Assembly: GCF_910592395.1 (NCBI RefSeq) | Contig: NC_088320.1 | Span: 10,170,001 to 10,234,000 of the forward strand | Source: Lineus longissimus | Taxonomy: Eukaryota; Nemertea; Pilidiophora; Heteronemertea; Lineidae | DNA length: 64,000 nt | Direction: 5' to 3' | Shown: one piece after another, positions 21,148 through 33,119 of the stretch | How positions within the stretch are numbered: position 1 is the first letter of the stretch | How the letters are laid out: every line of letters begins with the position of its first letter | Program-made: the position numbers and the translations under genes | The notes under the pieces: model-generated | Databases searched by the model: none | The model's input: only the letters and a program-made list of their open reading frames with translations | Told to the model about the DNA's origin: nothing

Positions 21148-22190
21148 GCTTACTTTTATCTATTCCACGGATTAAATTACACAATACGATTGACACAACT
21201 TACTACAAGCGCGACACGCTTTTTTTCCCTAAATAATTCGATAGTGCAATATTTCAAGAAGTTGATTCAGTTCATATGTACTTGTCTTTCAGAAGTATTG
21301 TACTTCACACTCTTGATCGGTCTATCCCCAATAGTCATAATCAGCGACAATAATGTCGTACCCTTTCTGTGGCCAATATGATCGTCACAATCTTAGGTTC
21401 AATATCAACAGGAGTAACACGTTGTTGCAGGTAGAAGTAGGAAATATATTATCAGTACGGGTAGTAAATATATTGAAGAACTGAACAATCAGAGGGTTAC
21501 ACTCGACCTTCCGATGAATTTTATTGAGTCTTGACCGGTTGTCCAAATTGTCACAATTAGCTGTGCACTTTTGGTGATGAACAATATTACAGGAACAGTT
21601 CCTTTGTAGCTATGTCTCTGTCTATCTATAGATAGGAACCAAAGTCTACTATAATATACAAGTAAGAGTTTATTTATGAAGAAAAAATATACTTATATTA
21701 TAACAAAGACATAGTACAGAATGACGGTGGATACAGTAAAATAGTCGGAACGATGATGAAGAGTAGCTGGTCCTACAAGATGCACCTATAAAATGGAGTC
21801 GATGGGAAATGAGTATCAACCTTTTTCCTTCAGGCTTTAATGGACTGTTCTGCTGGTCAATCTTGAGAAGTATCTTTTTCTTCTTCACATAACTTTGATA
21901 GCGCTTCACTTGGTTTTGCTTCGTAGGTCTGGTTTGCTTGCTTTCTTTGTTTCTGATTATATAGTTTGCTTTGCTGGTTGTTTGTTTGCTTATGCTTATG
22001 TTCTTCGTTTGCTTATGCTTATATAACAGGCGTGCAGCCTGCTGTGCTGCTATGGGTTCTCGTGAGAGAGCCTGGACTGTGCAACCTGTGGAAAGTTGCA
22101 CGCTGTCTCAAGCAGGGCAGACAACTTCAGAAAGTGCCAGCAGCGTTACGCAAAATTTTCCAAATGAGAATTCTCGAGATGAAAATTCAT
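21148..22190. other. Helentron 2 5' region, non-coding
   Basis: No gene supported. A 143-codon minus-strand ORF at 21,670-22,101 has low-complexity composition and no recognisable domain. This would be the leader and promoter region of the Helentron 2 transcript. Confidence 0.4.
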
Positions 22191-22195
22191 CAATG

Positions 22196-22570
22196 GAAAA
22201 TTATGCCAGAGTTACCCGGCAGGCACAGGTGCACGCTGACACCTGCGATTAAGTTCAAGTACACGCTGACACTTGAACTTTGTTCTCACCAATGTGAGAG
22301 GGCCTTGGTTAGAGGCAAACGCAAGTGTGATGAACACTTGCACAGTTACCAATGCCAGAGTTACCCAGCAGGCACAGGTGCACGCTGACACCTGCGATTA
22401 AGTTCAAGTGTACGCTGACACTTGAACTATGTTCTCACCAATGTGAGAGGGCCTTGGTGAGAGGCAATAAACACCAATGCCAGAGTTATATGGCAGGCAC
22501 AGCCAATATCACTCGGAGGGCAGGCGTACAAAGGACACTTGGTCAATTGTCAGCAGTGGAAGGTCGTCGT
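22196..22570. repeat. ~150-bp tandem repeat carrying three hairpins per unit
   Basis: Two full units (about 22,200-22,345 and 22,350-22,470) and part of a third, each starting tgccagagttacccgg or similar. Each contains CAGGTG...CACCTG, TTCAAGT...ACACTTGAA and TCTCAC-CAAT-GTGAGA inverted repeats. The loops of the first two share acgctga. Confidence 0.75.
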
Positions 22571-22579
22571 GGCTAGTGC

Positions 22580-24700
22580 AAGCCAAATCTGCGTTAGCTG
22601 AAACAAGAAGGAGAAACAGGTTAAATTAGAAAGTTTTGGGAAAGAACAAAAGGTTTATCAAATTACCTGCAACGTGAAAGCAGGCGAATCGCAATGCATG
22701 CCCTTGCTCCATGGACACCAGAGTCCAAAGGCCTGACGTCCACTAAAGTGGTTTTGAAAAGCAAAGATAGTAGCCATGTGGCGGCCATGTTTGATTTTGA
22801 ATAGGGTCTGGAACTAGTAGAGAATCTCCCTTTCACTACATGTAGGTCATGACCCACATACGTTTCAGGTCTGTCAAAAAGAAAACAAGTTGGTGGCCTG
22901 GTGGACATCTGGGACTTTGGTTTGGGCCTAAAATCAATAGGGAATTTCCTCTACCATAGGAGATCACACCACAAAACTTTCAGTTCAGCCATGGGTTGAA
23001 CTACCATCGCGAAGTGTCCACCAATTCCTAATAGATACATTGATAAAATAATGCCTTGAAAGTATGCGTACTTGGTGATCCAATTATGTCAGTGTACTTA
23101 CATTATCAAAACCTCCAACAACCCCACCACCACTTTGGTGTCAATAGCACACAACCTTGCTTAAGTGTGTCAATCTTGAAAAGAGACAGAGAAAAGTTTT
23201 CTAAAACAGTTGTCATGTACAACATACGTCATCTTCTGTGCACCATGCGACTGGTTTTGCCATGGCGGGGCACAAAATTATTATGTCATGTACATCATAC
23301 ATATACACAGACGATGTCGTACTAATCAATGTAATATTCAGTTATCACTGTGTGTATACTGTATATCGTCATGGCGTTGATTCCCAATAAAGGTGGCGAT
23401 ATCACAGACAATATTCCGACAACATCGTCATATTACACCAGGTGATGTAAGACTTACCGCAGTAGCCCTAAATAAGCTTGATCTGCATCAGCAATACACT
23501 CAATGACTCATAGAAATAGCAACAACCTAAAAAAGTAAATGAAATACATGTACTAGCATATTATTATCGAGCCTATTATTATAAGCCCAACCACAGCCTG
23601 ACAGAAAGTGTCAAGAACGTTTGATCGACCTTTCTTAGCTGTAAGAGATAACATCACACCAGCCGGAGGAAGTCACTGCCACGCCATCCACAACAAACCT
23701 TTTAAGAGGCACAATGAACAAAAGAACAGATGCTAGTTTTCTGCTAGTTTGTTGTGGCCAGCTGAATTTTGCAAACTGGGTTGACTGCAGAATCTGGTAT
23801 GGCAGGGACAGTCAGTACATTTTGTGTACAATTGACCCAATGTACTAGTATACAGTGGCCAGCACGACCAGTACATGTTTTGTAAACAAACAATGTGTAG
23901 GCCTATACAATAATGTAGTGTAGACGACATGCATCATTGCATGCATGCTGTGTGTATTGCATGTAGTTGAGCACGAGCATCATGACCAAACTTCCAAAAA
24001 CACACCTCAGACCTACTAATACTAGAAAATACAATGAGTGTAGGTCCAATGTACATTTTAATCAAACCTCATGTCCCAAATGTTGCATTTAACTTACCAA
24101 TAATGCACTAATAACACTTTGAAAATCCTGAAATCAAGCACATGTGCAGTCTCTTGCAAGATGAGAAACAGGAAGTGGTCAATGTATGGAGCGCCTTTAC
24201 TGAATAAATTATTCTCTGATATTTTTCAAATATGTATTTTTTTCAGTTTCAGTGATGCAGAACCTAAATACAGCAGACCCTACATAGAAATCCTTTCCTC
24301 CTAACTGAATTGAAACAATAGTAGTAGTACAGCATATTTATGTATGGTCTCCAACTATACTTATAGGGCGCCTTTCGTGCACAAATTTAGTGGCATCTTT
24401 GAAATAATTTTCAATAAAATCCAAGAAGTAATGGTCACATGGTACAAGTTTCCCACCCGATTGTGGTGGGTTAATCATAAGCATAATTTGATGTGCGGTA
24501 CTTGCAGCTGCCACTTTGGCCTGTGGGGCCTAAATTTGGAATGATCTATGAGCTGTTCTAATATTTCTGTAAGGTATGACAAATCAGACAACTGCCTTTT
24601 TTCCTATGATCATGTAGGCCTCTCCTTATTCACACATGCATCTGTGATCTGTTCAGAACTGGCCCTGGCCAAGTGGTGAATCCGAGACTTGCGGTACCAA
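22580..24700. other. Helentron 2 5' region, non-coding
   Basis: No gene seen. Only short ORFs without recognisable domains are present, and the sequence is AT-rich with no large tandem structure. Whether all of it is original to Helentron 2 or includes later insertions cannot be told here. Confidence 0.4.
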
Positions 24701-24719
24701 GCTTGCATGTACAGTCTAG

Positions 24720-26068
24720 GTCAAAATAATAGTGAAGAACGTGCCACTTGATGACAATGGTGAATTTTTAACTTTGACCTCAGTGATCCCTGATTGATAG
24801 GTCAAATGATAAACCAGGGTGATATGTATACACATCCACCAACAATTTCATCACTCTAGTGACAACAATAGGCTACAAAATGACAAAAAATGATTTCCAA
24901 GATAGCCACCTAATGATATGGCACCAAATAAATAAAAAATCAAGAAAATGTAAGGTACAAGTCAGAAAAGACAAAAGTGAAAAGATAAAAAAAATAATAA
25001 AATAAAAAAAATATTTTTGGCCGTCCTTGACCGGGGTTTGAACTCACGACCTTTGGATTGCCACAACACGAAAAACACGAAACATGCAATTTCGGCCATA
25101 TCTGTGTCTGCGTTGTGACCTCTGTGACCTTGACAAGTAGGTCAAATTAAAAACCCATATGATATATGATGTATCCTTGCTATGAGTACCTACCACAAAA
25201 GTTTTATCGAAAACAAGTCATCAAGCGAGATATCACACTTTTTAGATATCCACATTCGACCCCCTGGTGGCCAAATTGAGAATCAGATCGGACCGATATT
25301 CAGCACAAGACGTTATCTGATATAGGGGGTTATATGTACCAAGTTTCAAGTTCATAGCTGTGGCGGTTGAGAAACGTGCCATAGTTACACTGAAACAGCC
25401 AATTTATGCCATTTGACCTCTGCAACCTTGAAAAGTAGGTCAAATTAAAAACCCGTACGATATATGATGTATCCTTGCTATTAGTACCCACCACGAAAGT
25501 TTTATTGAAAACAAGTTATTGATAAGCGAATTATCACACTTTTTAGGTATCCACATTCGGCCCCCTGGTGGCCAAGTTGAGAATCAGATCAGACCGAAAT
25601 TCAGCACCAGAGGTTATCTGGTATAGGGGGTTATATGTACTAAGTTTCAAGTTCATAGCTGTGGAGGTTGAAAAACGTGCCATAGTTACACTGAAACAGC
25701 CAATTTACGCTATTTGACCTCTGTGACCTTGAAAAGTAGGTCAAATTAAAAACCCGTATGATATATGATGTACCCTTGCTATGAGTACCTACCACAAAAA
25801 TTTCATTCCAAACAAGTTATTAATAAGCGAGATATCACACTTTTTAGATATCTACATTCGGCCCCCTGGTGGCCAAATTAAGAATCAGATCGGACCGAAA
25901 TTTAGTGTCACAGGTCATCTGACCAAGGGAGTCCTGTGTACAAAGTTACAAGTTCATAGGCTTAGCGGTTAAGAAACGTGCCACTGTTTTTGAAACAGGA
26001 TACGACGACGACGGACGACGACGGACGACGGACACTGCGGTGTTGTATAGACTCCCCTACGGTGAGCC
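24720..26068 (-). repeat. Helentron 5'-end repeats (~300 bp period) with microsatellite
   Basis: Units of about 300 bp start near 25,109, 25,414 and 25,715 and share gacctctgtgaccttgaaaa, a ccccctggtggcc core (25,260; 25,561; 25,861) and aaacgtgccatagttac. A (GAC/GACG)n tract at about 26,002-26,034 precedes the terminal cggtgagcc. A block at about 25,012-25,075 resembles a tRNA T-arm on the minus strand. The same modules occur in the three non-autonomous copies. Confidence 0.85.
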
Positions 26069-26165
26069 AAAAATTAGTGAAAGCTTGGTACCCTGCCACC
26101 CAACGTGCTCTGTGCCCGACACCTCCCAAAATGAAAATAACATGCAAAACAATCAACACTTTCAT
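26069..26165 (-). pseudogene. Nuclease fragment, copy 0 (5' end of gene)
   Basis: The first ~30 codons of the copy 0 nuclease, from ATG at 26,165, continue directly into the Helentron 2 end. The minus-strand ORF read from 26,165 to 25,962 is therefore a chimera of nuclease leader and transposon end and is not a real gene. The matching downstream piece is at 12,435-12,587. Confidence 0.9.
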
Positions 26166-27172
26166 TACTATTCACAATTGATGATTGTTATGAAACATAT
26201 CTAGCCCAAAAAAGTAGAAAAATTTGAAATTATTTGAAATTTTTTGAAAATTTCAATTTTTGGCATTTTCACTTAAAAGCCCTGTAGGCCAGGGGGGGGT
26301 TAAATTTGAGAATTTTCTTTTTTTCCACATTTTCCAATTTCAATGATATGTCCACACATTCTCAACACATTTCAGCCAATTCAAACGGTTTTTGTGGATT
26401 TCAGAGCTCATTTACTATTTTTGACCTGTAACCCAAAACCCTCTAATGAAGAGGGATAATCTTGAGATATCAATGAAATATGCCTTTTCCCAAGCATTTG
26501 AGATGTCTTGACTAACATAACCAAGTTTCATCAAAAATGAACTTGATTTGAGCGAGCTATTAACGTTTTAAAATTTTGTCCGATATGGACAACCTACCTT
26601 ATATTTCGTCTTCAAATTGTTTACAGACTGTCTTCAAGTTAAGCTCATTAACTCGTAGAATTCTTAATCGAATGGTACCGAATCTTCGACAAATCACCAG
26701 TGGTCTACAGTCAATCTGAAATAGGAATTTGAAACAATTTTAATTCATGACAAATATTCAAAAATTTCAATTTTTTGGAAAAAAGTTGTCTTTTTAAAGG
26801 ATGTTCCAAGGTTGTGACAGTGGTATCATGCTGAAAATGTCAAAATTTCAAATCGAACAATATTAACTTTGTCTGAAATTTGAAAAACAACAAATATATG
26901 ATGCATTATAAGCATGGAAAGCTTGTTAGTAAGGTGTGAAATGACAAAAAGATTAACCCATATGTTATCTCCCTGTCTGTCACATCCAAGTCTGACACTT
27001 CCACAACAGCAACCATTGTCATCGCTATTGTCCTATCAACATCGACCCTTTTGTAATCTCTTGTCCTTTCTTGTGTATTTTCAGTCTGTTGAAGGAAGCA
27101 TCCCGAAATAGGCATCTCCTAGGAGTACGATTTTAAGCGAAGAAAGACAAGTATACGAAAAGACAAGACAAG
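26166..27172. other. Array spacer before transposase A
   Basis: AT-rich, no gene. It includes a homopolymeric G tract near 26,290, the CCCTCTAATGAAGAGGG junction near 26,440, and a tttcttgtgtattttcag acceptor-like signal about 95 bp before the transposase ATG, so a 5' UTR intron is possible. Confidence 0.6.
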
Positions 27173-28975
27173 ATGAGGACAAAGGCGAGGAGATTGATAG
27201 GAAAACGGGGTTCTCCGAGGCGTGCTAGGGCATCGAATGCAGCAATGAGAACAATGTTCAAGAGCGGACACGTGCGGAGTGGAGGTGTCGAGGTGGTGAG
27301 CGACGACGAACGAGAAGTAGGCCTACAACCCACATGGAGACGACTCACGCCCCAGGAGTACGGACAGGTCACAACGATGGGACACGACGGCAAAAGACAC
27401 ATACCGGATATTAATAACCGTACTGCCAAGAATGTCAACTTACTACGGCTGAACATGAAAGAAGACACTGATGATGAGATGGAGATACCAGATGAGACCA
27501 TGGAGCATGATCACGAGAGTTTCGTTGTTCAGACAACCAAACTGATGGATGTGCTCAACGACGTTAACAGGGCCCATAGCGAATATCACGTGAACTGTCA
27601 GCCGATATTCAAATATGGAGAGGTACGTAAGCAGGGGGTGTGTTGTTCAGTCACTGTGGTGTGTAAAAACTGTGGTTTTTATTTGAAATTGTATAAACTT
27701 TTTGAGGACATAGACACTGGCAAGCGCGGACGAAAAGCCGCTCTTCCAAATGTTGCATTACAGATTGCGTTGCAGGACACAATGATTGGCAACGAGAGTA
27801 TGAGTTACATACTGAGCATGATGGGAATCCCGCCCCCCTGTAGGAGTATCATGCAAAAGCAGGCAAATAAAGTTGGTGATGAAACTGTTAAAATGAATGT
27901 GGCCGATATGGCAGACATACGCGAGAACTTGAAAAGGATACTGCGCCTAAGAAATCAGGACGACACAGGAATCAATGTCCAAGCTGATGGACGCTATAAT
28001 AGTTTACACCTCACTTCGAGGAACAAGATGGGCCGTTGTGCGAGCACAATGACTGGATTATGTGTTGAAAATGTGACAGATGAACACAAAATCATTGACA
28101 TTGAGGTTAAAACAAAACTCTGCTGGATAGGGGCTGCAATGCGGGCGAAAGGTTTTGAAGTTAAATGTGGTGCCACTGGCACAAACGTTGACGAACGACA
28201 CTCGAAGTGCACGGCTAACTTTCCTGAAGCAGATGCATTCAGAGAATATGATCTTGGGGTTGCATTTGCCGAGACTTTTGAGAAACAGGGCCTACATGTA
28301 GAACATTTGACTACAGATGGTGATTCCAGTTCATTCAAAGGGTTAACTGATGCAACAAAAAAGCTCTTCGGCGGCTTGTTCACGGTGAAGCATCAACTTG
28401 ACTCTATACATTTGCATCAAGCCCAGACGCGTGCAGGACATAGAGCTGAATTCAGTAAAGGTATGTTCCCGGGACGTACTGCTGAGGAGAGAACACTGTT
28501 AAAAACAACGTTTCTGAATGATCTTAGGGTAAGGTCATCCAAGATTTTGCAATCTCTATTCAAGCGCTGCAACGGTGATCTTGACAGGATCATGGGATAC
28601 CTGTATGACACTGTTGCCTGTGTTGTGAACTGCTATGGTGGTGACTGCACTGGTTGTCGACAGAACGAATTCTCACTGTGCTCAGGCACAACTGGTTCTT
28701 GGTGGCACAAATCAACACGATGGTCATCTTACGGTGAGATTCCCAAGTTTAAAATGACAGTGATTGACAAGAACTTGGTACATCTCGTTTTGGAGGTATG
28801 CCTTAGTAAAGGAGCGTTGCAACAGCTGAGTCTTGGCGTGACAACCCAGGGGGTCGAGTCCAAGAATCGAGGTCTGTCGGCCAGCGATCCTAAGATTGTG
28901 ACCAGGAGCAGGAACTCAACCCCTCGTATCCATTCAGCAGCCCACAGAATGAACCATAACATAGCCGAGAGCTAA
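27173..28975 (+). pseudogene. Mutator-like transposase, copy A (13-bp deletion)
   Basis: Identical in plan to copy D through residue 600, then a 13-bp deletion (gggcgacggaaac missing after gccgagagc, near 28,972) gives an immediate stop. The last ~130 codons survive out of frame to about 29,364. The DDE residues Asp272, Asp382/384 and Glu562 are still encoded, so the truncated product lacks only the basic C-terminal tail. Confidence 0.9.
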
Positions 28976-29314
28976 AGTGGTTCAACATCGAAGTCGATAC
29001 TTGTTGCCGCCCAATGAAAGCACTGGACAGAATTGCAATGAACAGGCAGTACACAGTCAGGTACCAACGGAGTGCTAGACACCAGAAGTTAGCTGGTGTT
29101 TTGAAAAACATCAGGGCAACAGATTACTTCACCAAAAAGAAAAACAAAACCAGGGGTGGTGACTACAAGAAACATGTGATGATAACAATGCCGGACTTGC
29201 GAAGGAAGGCTGTCAAGAAGGCTGTTGCACGACGAGACAGACCGCCTGTACCAGAGTGGAAATGTCTCGACCCAAACAGCAGAAACTATGACCACTCCTA
29301 CTTTCGGCGATCCT

Positions 29315-29908
29315 TCAAGATCCAACCAGCCACCAAGACATCCAAGAGGTTGCCATCGCGGTAAGAAAACTTTCAAATGTCAATTCAATATAATGATATT
29401 TTCTTTCAACTTCAACATATAGCTTACCAGGAAAAATGCATTTAGGGCGGTTGCCATGGCCTGCACAGACTTTCTTGGCATTGCACCTTTTTCTACTTTG
29501 ATTGACCCTTCCTCTTTCTATTGTCAAGTGCTCGACTTTCACGCACAGAGGATTATGACAAAGATGACTTATATGATAACCTGCGCCAGTTTTGAATTTC
29601 AATTCATCATGGTCACACAAAAACATTGCCCGGTGTGCCGTCATTGTGACCGGCTTATCTAAAAAACTTACTTTAACAAACCCGTATGTTACCCCCCTCT
29701 TTTTTTGTTTAGCCCCCTCCCAATTCAAACAAAAACCATTACTTTTAGTCTTTGCTAATATTCTTGCTCGTAATTCAGATACTTTTCTCTTTAATTCACC
29801 TGCTGAAATAAAAAAATTAGTGAAAGCTTGGTACCCTGCCACCCAACGTGCTCTGTGCCCGACACCTCCCAAAATGAAAATAACATGCAAAACAATCAAC
29901 ACTTTCAT
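29315..29908 (-). CDS. His-Cys-box (I-PpoI-like) nuclease, copy A
   Basis: 197 codons with all active-site and zinc-ligand positions described for copy D present. It carries Thr54 in place of the Asn54 of copies C-G, as in copy B. It overlaps the decayed transposase A tail on the opposite strand. Confidence 0.85.
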   Translation of the reverse strand: MKVLIVLHVIFILGGVGHRARWVAGYQAFTNFFISAGELKRKVSELRARILAKTKSNGFCLNWEGAKQKKRGVTYGFVKVSFLDKPVTMTAHRAMFLCDHDELKFKTGAGYHISHLCHNPLCVKVEHLTIERGRVNQSRKRCNAKKVCAGHGNRPKCIFPGKLYVEVERKYHYIELTFESFLTAMATSWMSWWLVGS

Positions 29909-30914
29909 TACTATTCACAATTGATGATTGTTATGAAACATATCTAGCCCAAAAAAGTAGAAAAATTTGAAATTATTTGAAATTTTTTGGAAATTTCAAT
30001 TTTTGGCATTTTCACTTAAAAGCCCTGTAGGCCAGGGGGGGTTAAATTTGAGAATTTTCTTTTTTTCCACATTTTCCAATTTCAATGATATGTCCACACA
30101 TTCTCAACACATTTCAGCCAATTCAAACGGTTTTTGTGGATTTCAGAGCTCATTTACTATTTTTGACCTGTAACCCAAAACCCTCTAATGAAGAGGGATA
30201 ATCTTGAGATATCAATGAAATATGCCTTTTCCCAAGCATTTGAGATGTCTTGACTAACATAACCAAGTTTCATCAAAAATGAACTTGATTTGAGCGAGCT
30301 ATTAACGTTTTAAAATTTTGTCCGATACGGACAACCTACCTTATATTTCGTCTTCAAATTGTTTACAGACTGTCTTCAAGTTAAGCTCATTAACTCGTAG
30401 AATTCTTAATCGAATGGTACCGAATCTTCGACAAATCACCAGTGGTCTACAGTCAATCTGAAATAGGAATTTGAAACAATTTTAATTCATGACAAATATT
30501 CAAAAATTTCAATTTTTTGGAAAAAAGTTGTCTTTTTAAAGGATGTTCCAAGGTTGTGACAGTGGTATCATGCTGAAAATGTCAAAATTTCAAATCGAAC
30601 AATATTAACTTTGTCTGAAATTTGAAAAACAACAAATATATGATGCATTATAAGCATGGAAAGCTTGTTAGTAAGGTGTGAAATGAGAAAAAGATTAACC
30701 CATATGTTATCTCCCTGTCTGTCACATCCAAGTCTGACACTTCCACAACAGCAACCATTGTCATCGCTATTGTCCTATCAACATCGACCCTTTTGTAATC
30801 TCTTGTCCTTTCTTGTGTATTTTCAGTCTGTTGAAGGAAGCATCCCGAAATAGACATCTCCTAGGAGTACGATTTTAAGCGAAGAAAGACAAGTATACGA
30901 AAAGACAAGACAAG
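29909..30914. other. Array spacer before transposase B
   Basis: Same spacer as before copy A, without the 432-bp inverted-repeat element. No gene. Confidence 0.7.
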
Positions 30915-33119
30915 ATGAGGACAAAGGCGAGGAGATTGATAGGAAAACGGGGTTCTCCGAGGCGTGCTAGGGCATCGAATGCAGCAATGAGAACAATGTT
31001 CAAGAGCGGACACGTGCGGAGTGGAGGTGTCGAGGTGGTGAGCGACGACGAATGAGAAGTAGGCCTACAACCCACATGGAGACGACTCACGCCCCAGGAG
31101 TACGGACAGGTCACAACGATGGGACACGACGGCAAAAGACACATACCGGATATTAATAACCGTACTGCCAAGAATGTCAACTTACTACGGCTGAACATGA
31201 AAGAAGACACTGATGATGAGATGGAGATACCAGATGAGACCATGGAGCATGATCACGAGAGTTTCGTTGTTCAGACAACCAAACTGATGGATGTGCTCAA
31301 CGACGTTAACAGGGCCCATAGCGAATATCACGTGAACTGTCAGCCGATATTCAAATATGGAGAGGTACGTAAGCAGGGGGTGTGTTGTTCAGTCACTGTG
31401 GTGTGTAAAAACTGTGGTTTTTATTCGAAATTGTATAAACTTTTTGAGGACATAGACACTGGCAAGCGCGGACGAAAAGCCGCTCTTCCAAATGTTGCAT
31501 TACAGATTGCGATGCAGGACACAATGATTGGCAACGAGAGTATGAGTTACATACTGAGCATGATGGGAATCCCGCCCCCCTGTAGGAGTATCATGCAAAA
31601 GCAGGCAAATAAGGTTGGTGATGAAACAGTTAAAATGAATGTGGCCGATATGGCAGACATACGCGAGAACTTGAAAAGGATACTGCGCCTAAGAAATCAG
31701 GACGACACAGGAATCAATGTCCAAGCTGATGGACGCTATAATAGTTTACACCTCACTTCGAGGAACAAGATGGGCCGTTGTGCGAGCACAATGACTGGAT
31801 TATGTGTTGAAAATGTGACAGATGAACACAAAATCATTGACATTGAGGTTAAAACAAAACTCTGCTGGATAGGGGCTGCAATGCGGGCGAAAGGTTTTGA
31901 AGTTAAATGTGGTGCCACTGGCACAAACGTTGACGAACGACACTCGAAGTGCACGGCTAACTTTCCTGAAGCAGATGCATTCAGAGAATATGATCTTGGG
32001 GTTGCATTTGCCGAGACTTTTGAGAAACAGGGCCTACATGTAGAACATTTGACTACAGATGGTGATTCCAGTTCATTCAAAGGGTTAACTGATGCAACAA
32101 AAAAGCTCTTCGGCGGCTTGTTCACGGTGAAGCATCAACTTGACTCTATACATTTGCATCAAGCCCAGACGCGTGCAGGACATAGAGCTGAATTCAGTAA
32201 AGGTATGTTCCCGGGACGTACTGCTGAGGAGAGAACACTGTTAAAAACAACGTTTCTGAATGATCTTAGGGTAAGGTCATCCAAGATTTTGCAATCTCTA
32301 TTCAAGCGCTGCAACGGTGATCTTGACAGGATCATGGGATACCTGTATGACACTGTTGCCTGTGTTGTGAACTGCTATGGTGGTGACTGCACTGGTTGTC
32401 GACAGAACGAATTCTCACTGTGCTCAGGCACAACTGGTTCTTGGTGGCACAAATCAACACGATGGTCATCTTACGGTGAGATTCCCAAGTTTAAAATGAC
32501 AGTGATTGACAAGAACTTGGTACATCTCGTTTTGGAGGTATGCCTTAGTAAAGGAGCGTTGCAACAGCTGAGTCTTGGCGTGACAACCCAGGGGGTCGAG
32601 TCCAAGAATCGAGGTCTGTCGGCCAGCGATCCTAAGATTGTGACCAGGAGCAGGAACTCAACCCCTCGTATCCATTCAGCAGCCCACAGAATGAACCATA
32701 ACATAGCCGAGAGCGGGCGACGGAAACTAAAGTGGTTCAACATCGAAGTCGATACTTGTTGCCGCCCAATGAAAGCACTGGACAGAATTGCAATGAACAG
32801 GCAGTACACAGTCAGGTACCAACGGAGTGCTAGACACCAGAAGTTAGCTGGTGTTTTGAAAAACATCAGGGCAACAGATTACTTCACCAAAAAGAAAAAC
32901 AAAACCAGGGGTGGTGACTACAAGAAACATGTGATGATAACAATGCCGGACTTGCGAAGGAAGGCTGTCAAGAAGGCTGTTGCACGACGAGACAGACCGC
33001 CTGTACCAGAGTGGAAATGTCTCGACCCAAACAGCAGAAACTATGACCACTCCTACTTTCGGCGATCCTTCAAGATCCAACCAGCCACCAAGACATCCAA
33101 GAGGTTGCCATCGCGGTAA
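30915..33119 (+). pseudogene. Mutator-like transposase, copy B (early nonsense codon)
   Basis: The normal ATG is at 30,915. A CGA-to-TGA change makes a stop at 31,053-31,055, after 46 codons. An internal ATG at 31,119 opens 666 codons to the normal end, retaining the complete DDE core and C-terminus. Translation from that ATG would give a protein lacking the basic N-terminus (residues 1-68), which might impair DNA binding or nuclear entry. Whether it is functional is unknown. Confidence 0.9.

Larger units (their letters stand above)
12588..26068 (-). mobile_element. Helentron 2, apparently complete autonomous element (13.5 kb)
   Basis: The boundaries are defined by the interrupted nuclease gene. 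The left flank is gaaata followed by four A, and the right flank is five A followed by ttagtgaaag; the empty site in other units has seven A. On the minus strand the 5' end reads GGCTCACCGTAG. The 3' end reads CTACGGTGAGC, then a small hairpin (ATGGCC, loop CCT, GGCCGT), then TTCA. This is the asymmetric terminal inverted repeat plus 3' hairpin typical of Helentrons, with insertion in a T/A tract. It contains one 2,812-codon ORF. The element at 36,617 shares both ends and the last ~27 codons, confirming that the distant ends belong together. Confidence 0.85.

Noticed and set aside
21670-22101. 143-codon minus-strand ORF upstream of the Helentron 2 polyprotein
   Set aside because: Low-complexity composition, no domain, and no counterpart in Helentron 1.
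12588-26068. OTU-type protease in the Helentron, as commonly described
   Set aside because: The motif order Cys then Asp-x-His about 120 residues later fits the C76-like arrangement better.
25962-26165. 67-codon minus-strand ORF
   Set aside because: Chimera of the nuclease start and the Helentron 2 terminus, created by the insertion.
26440-26456. CCCTCT-aatga-AGAGGG junction as terminal inverted repeats of the unit
   Set aside because: Only 6 bp pair and the flanking bases do not; it is too short to call transposon ends.
29225-29422. 65-codon plus-strand ORF at the end of each transposase
   Set aside because: Out-of-frame reading of the transposase tail and following spacer.
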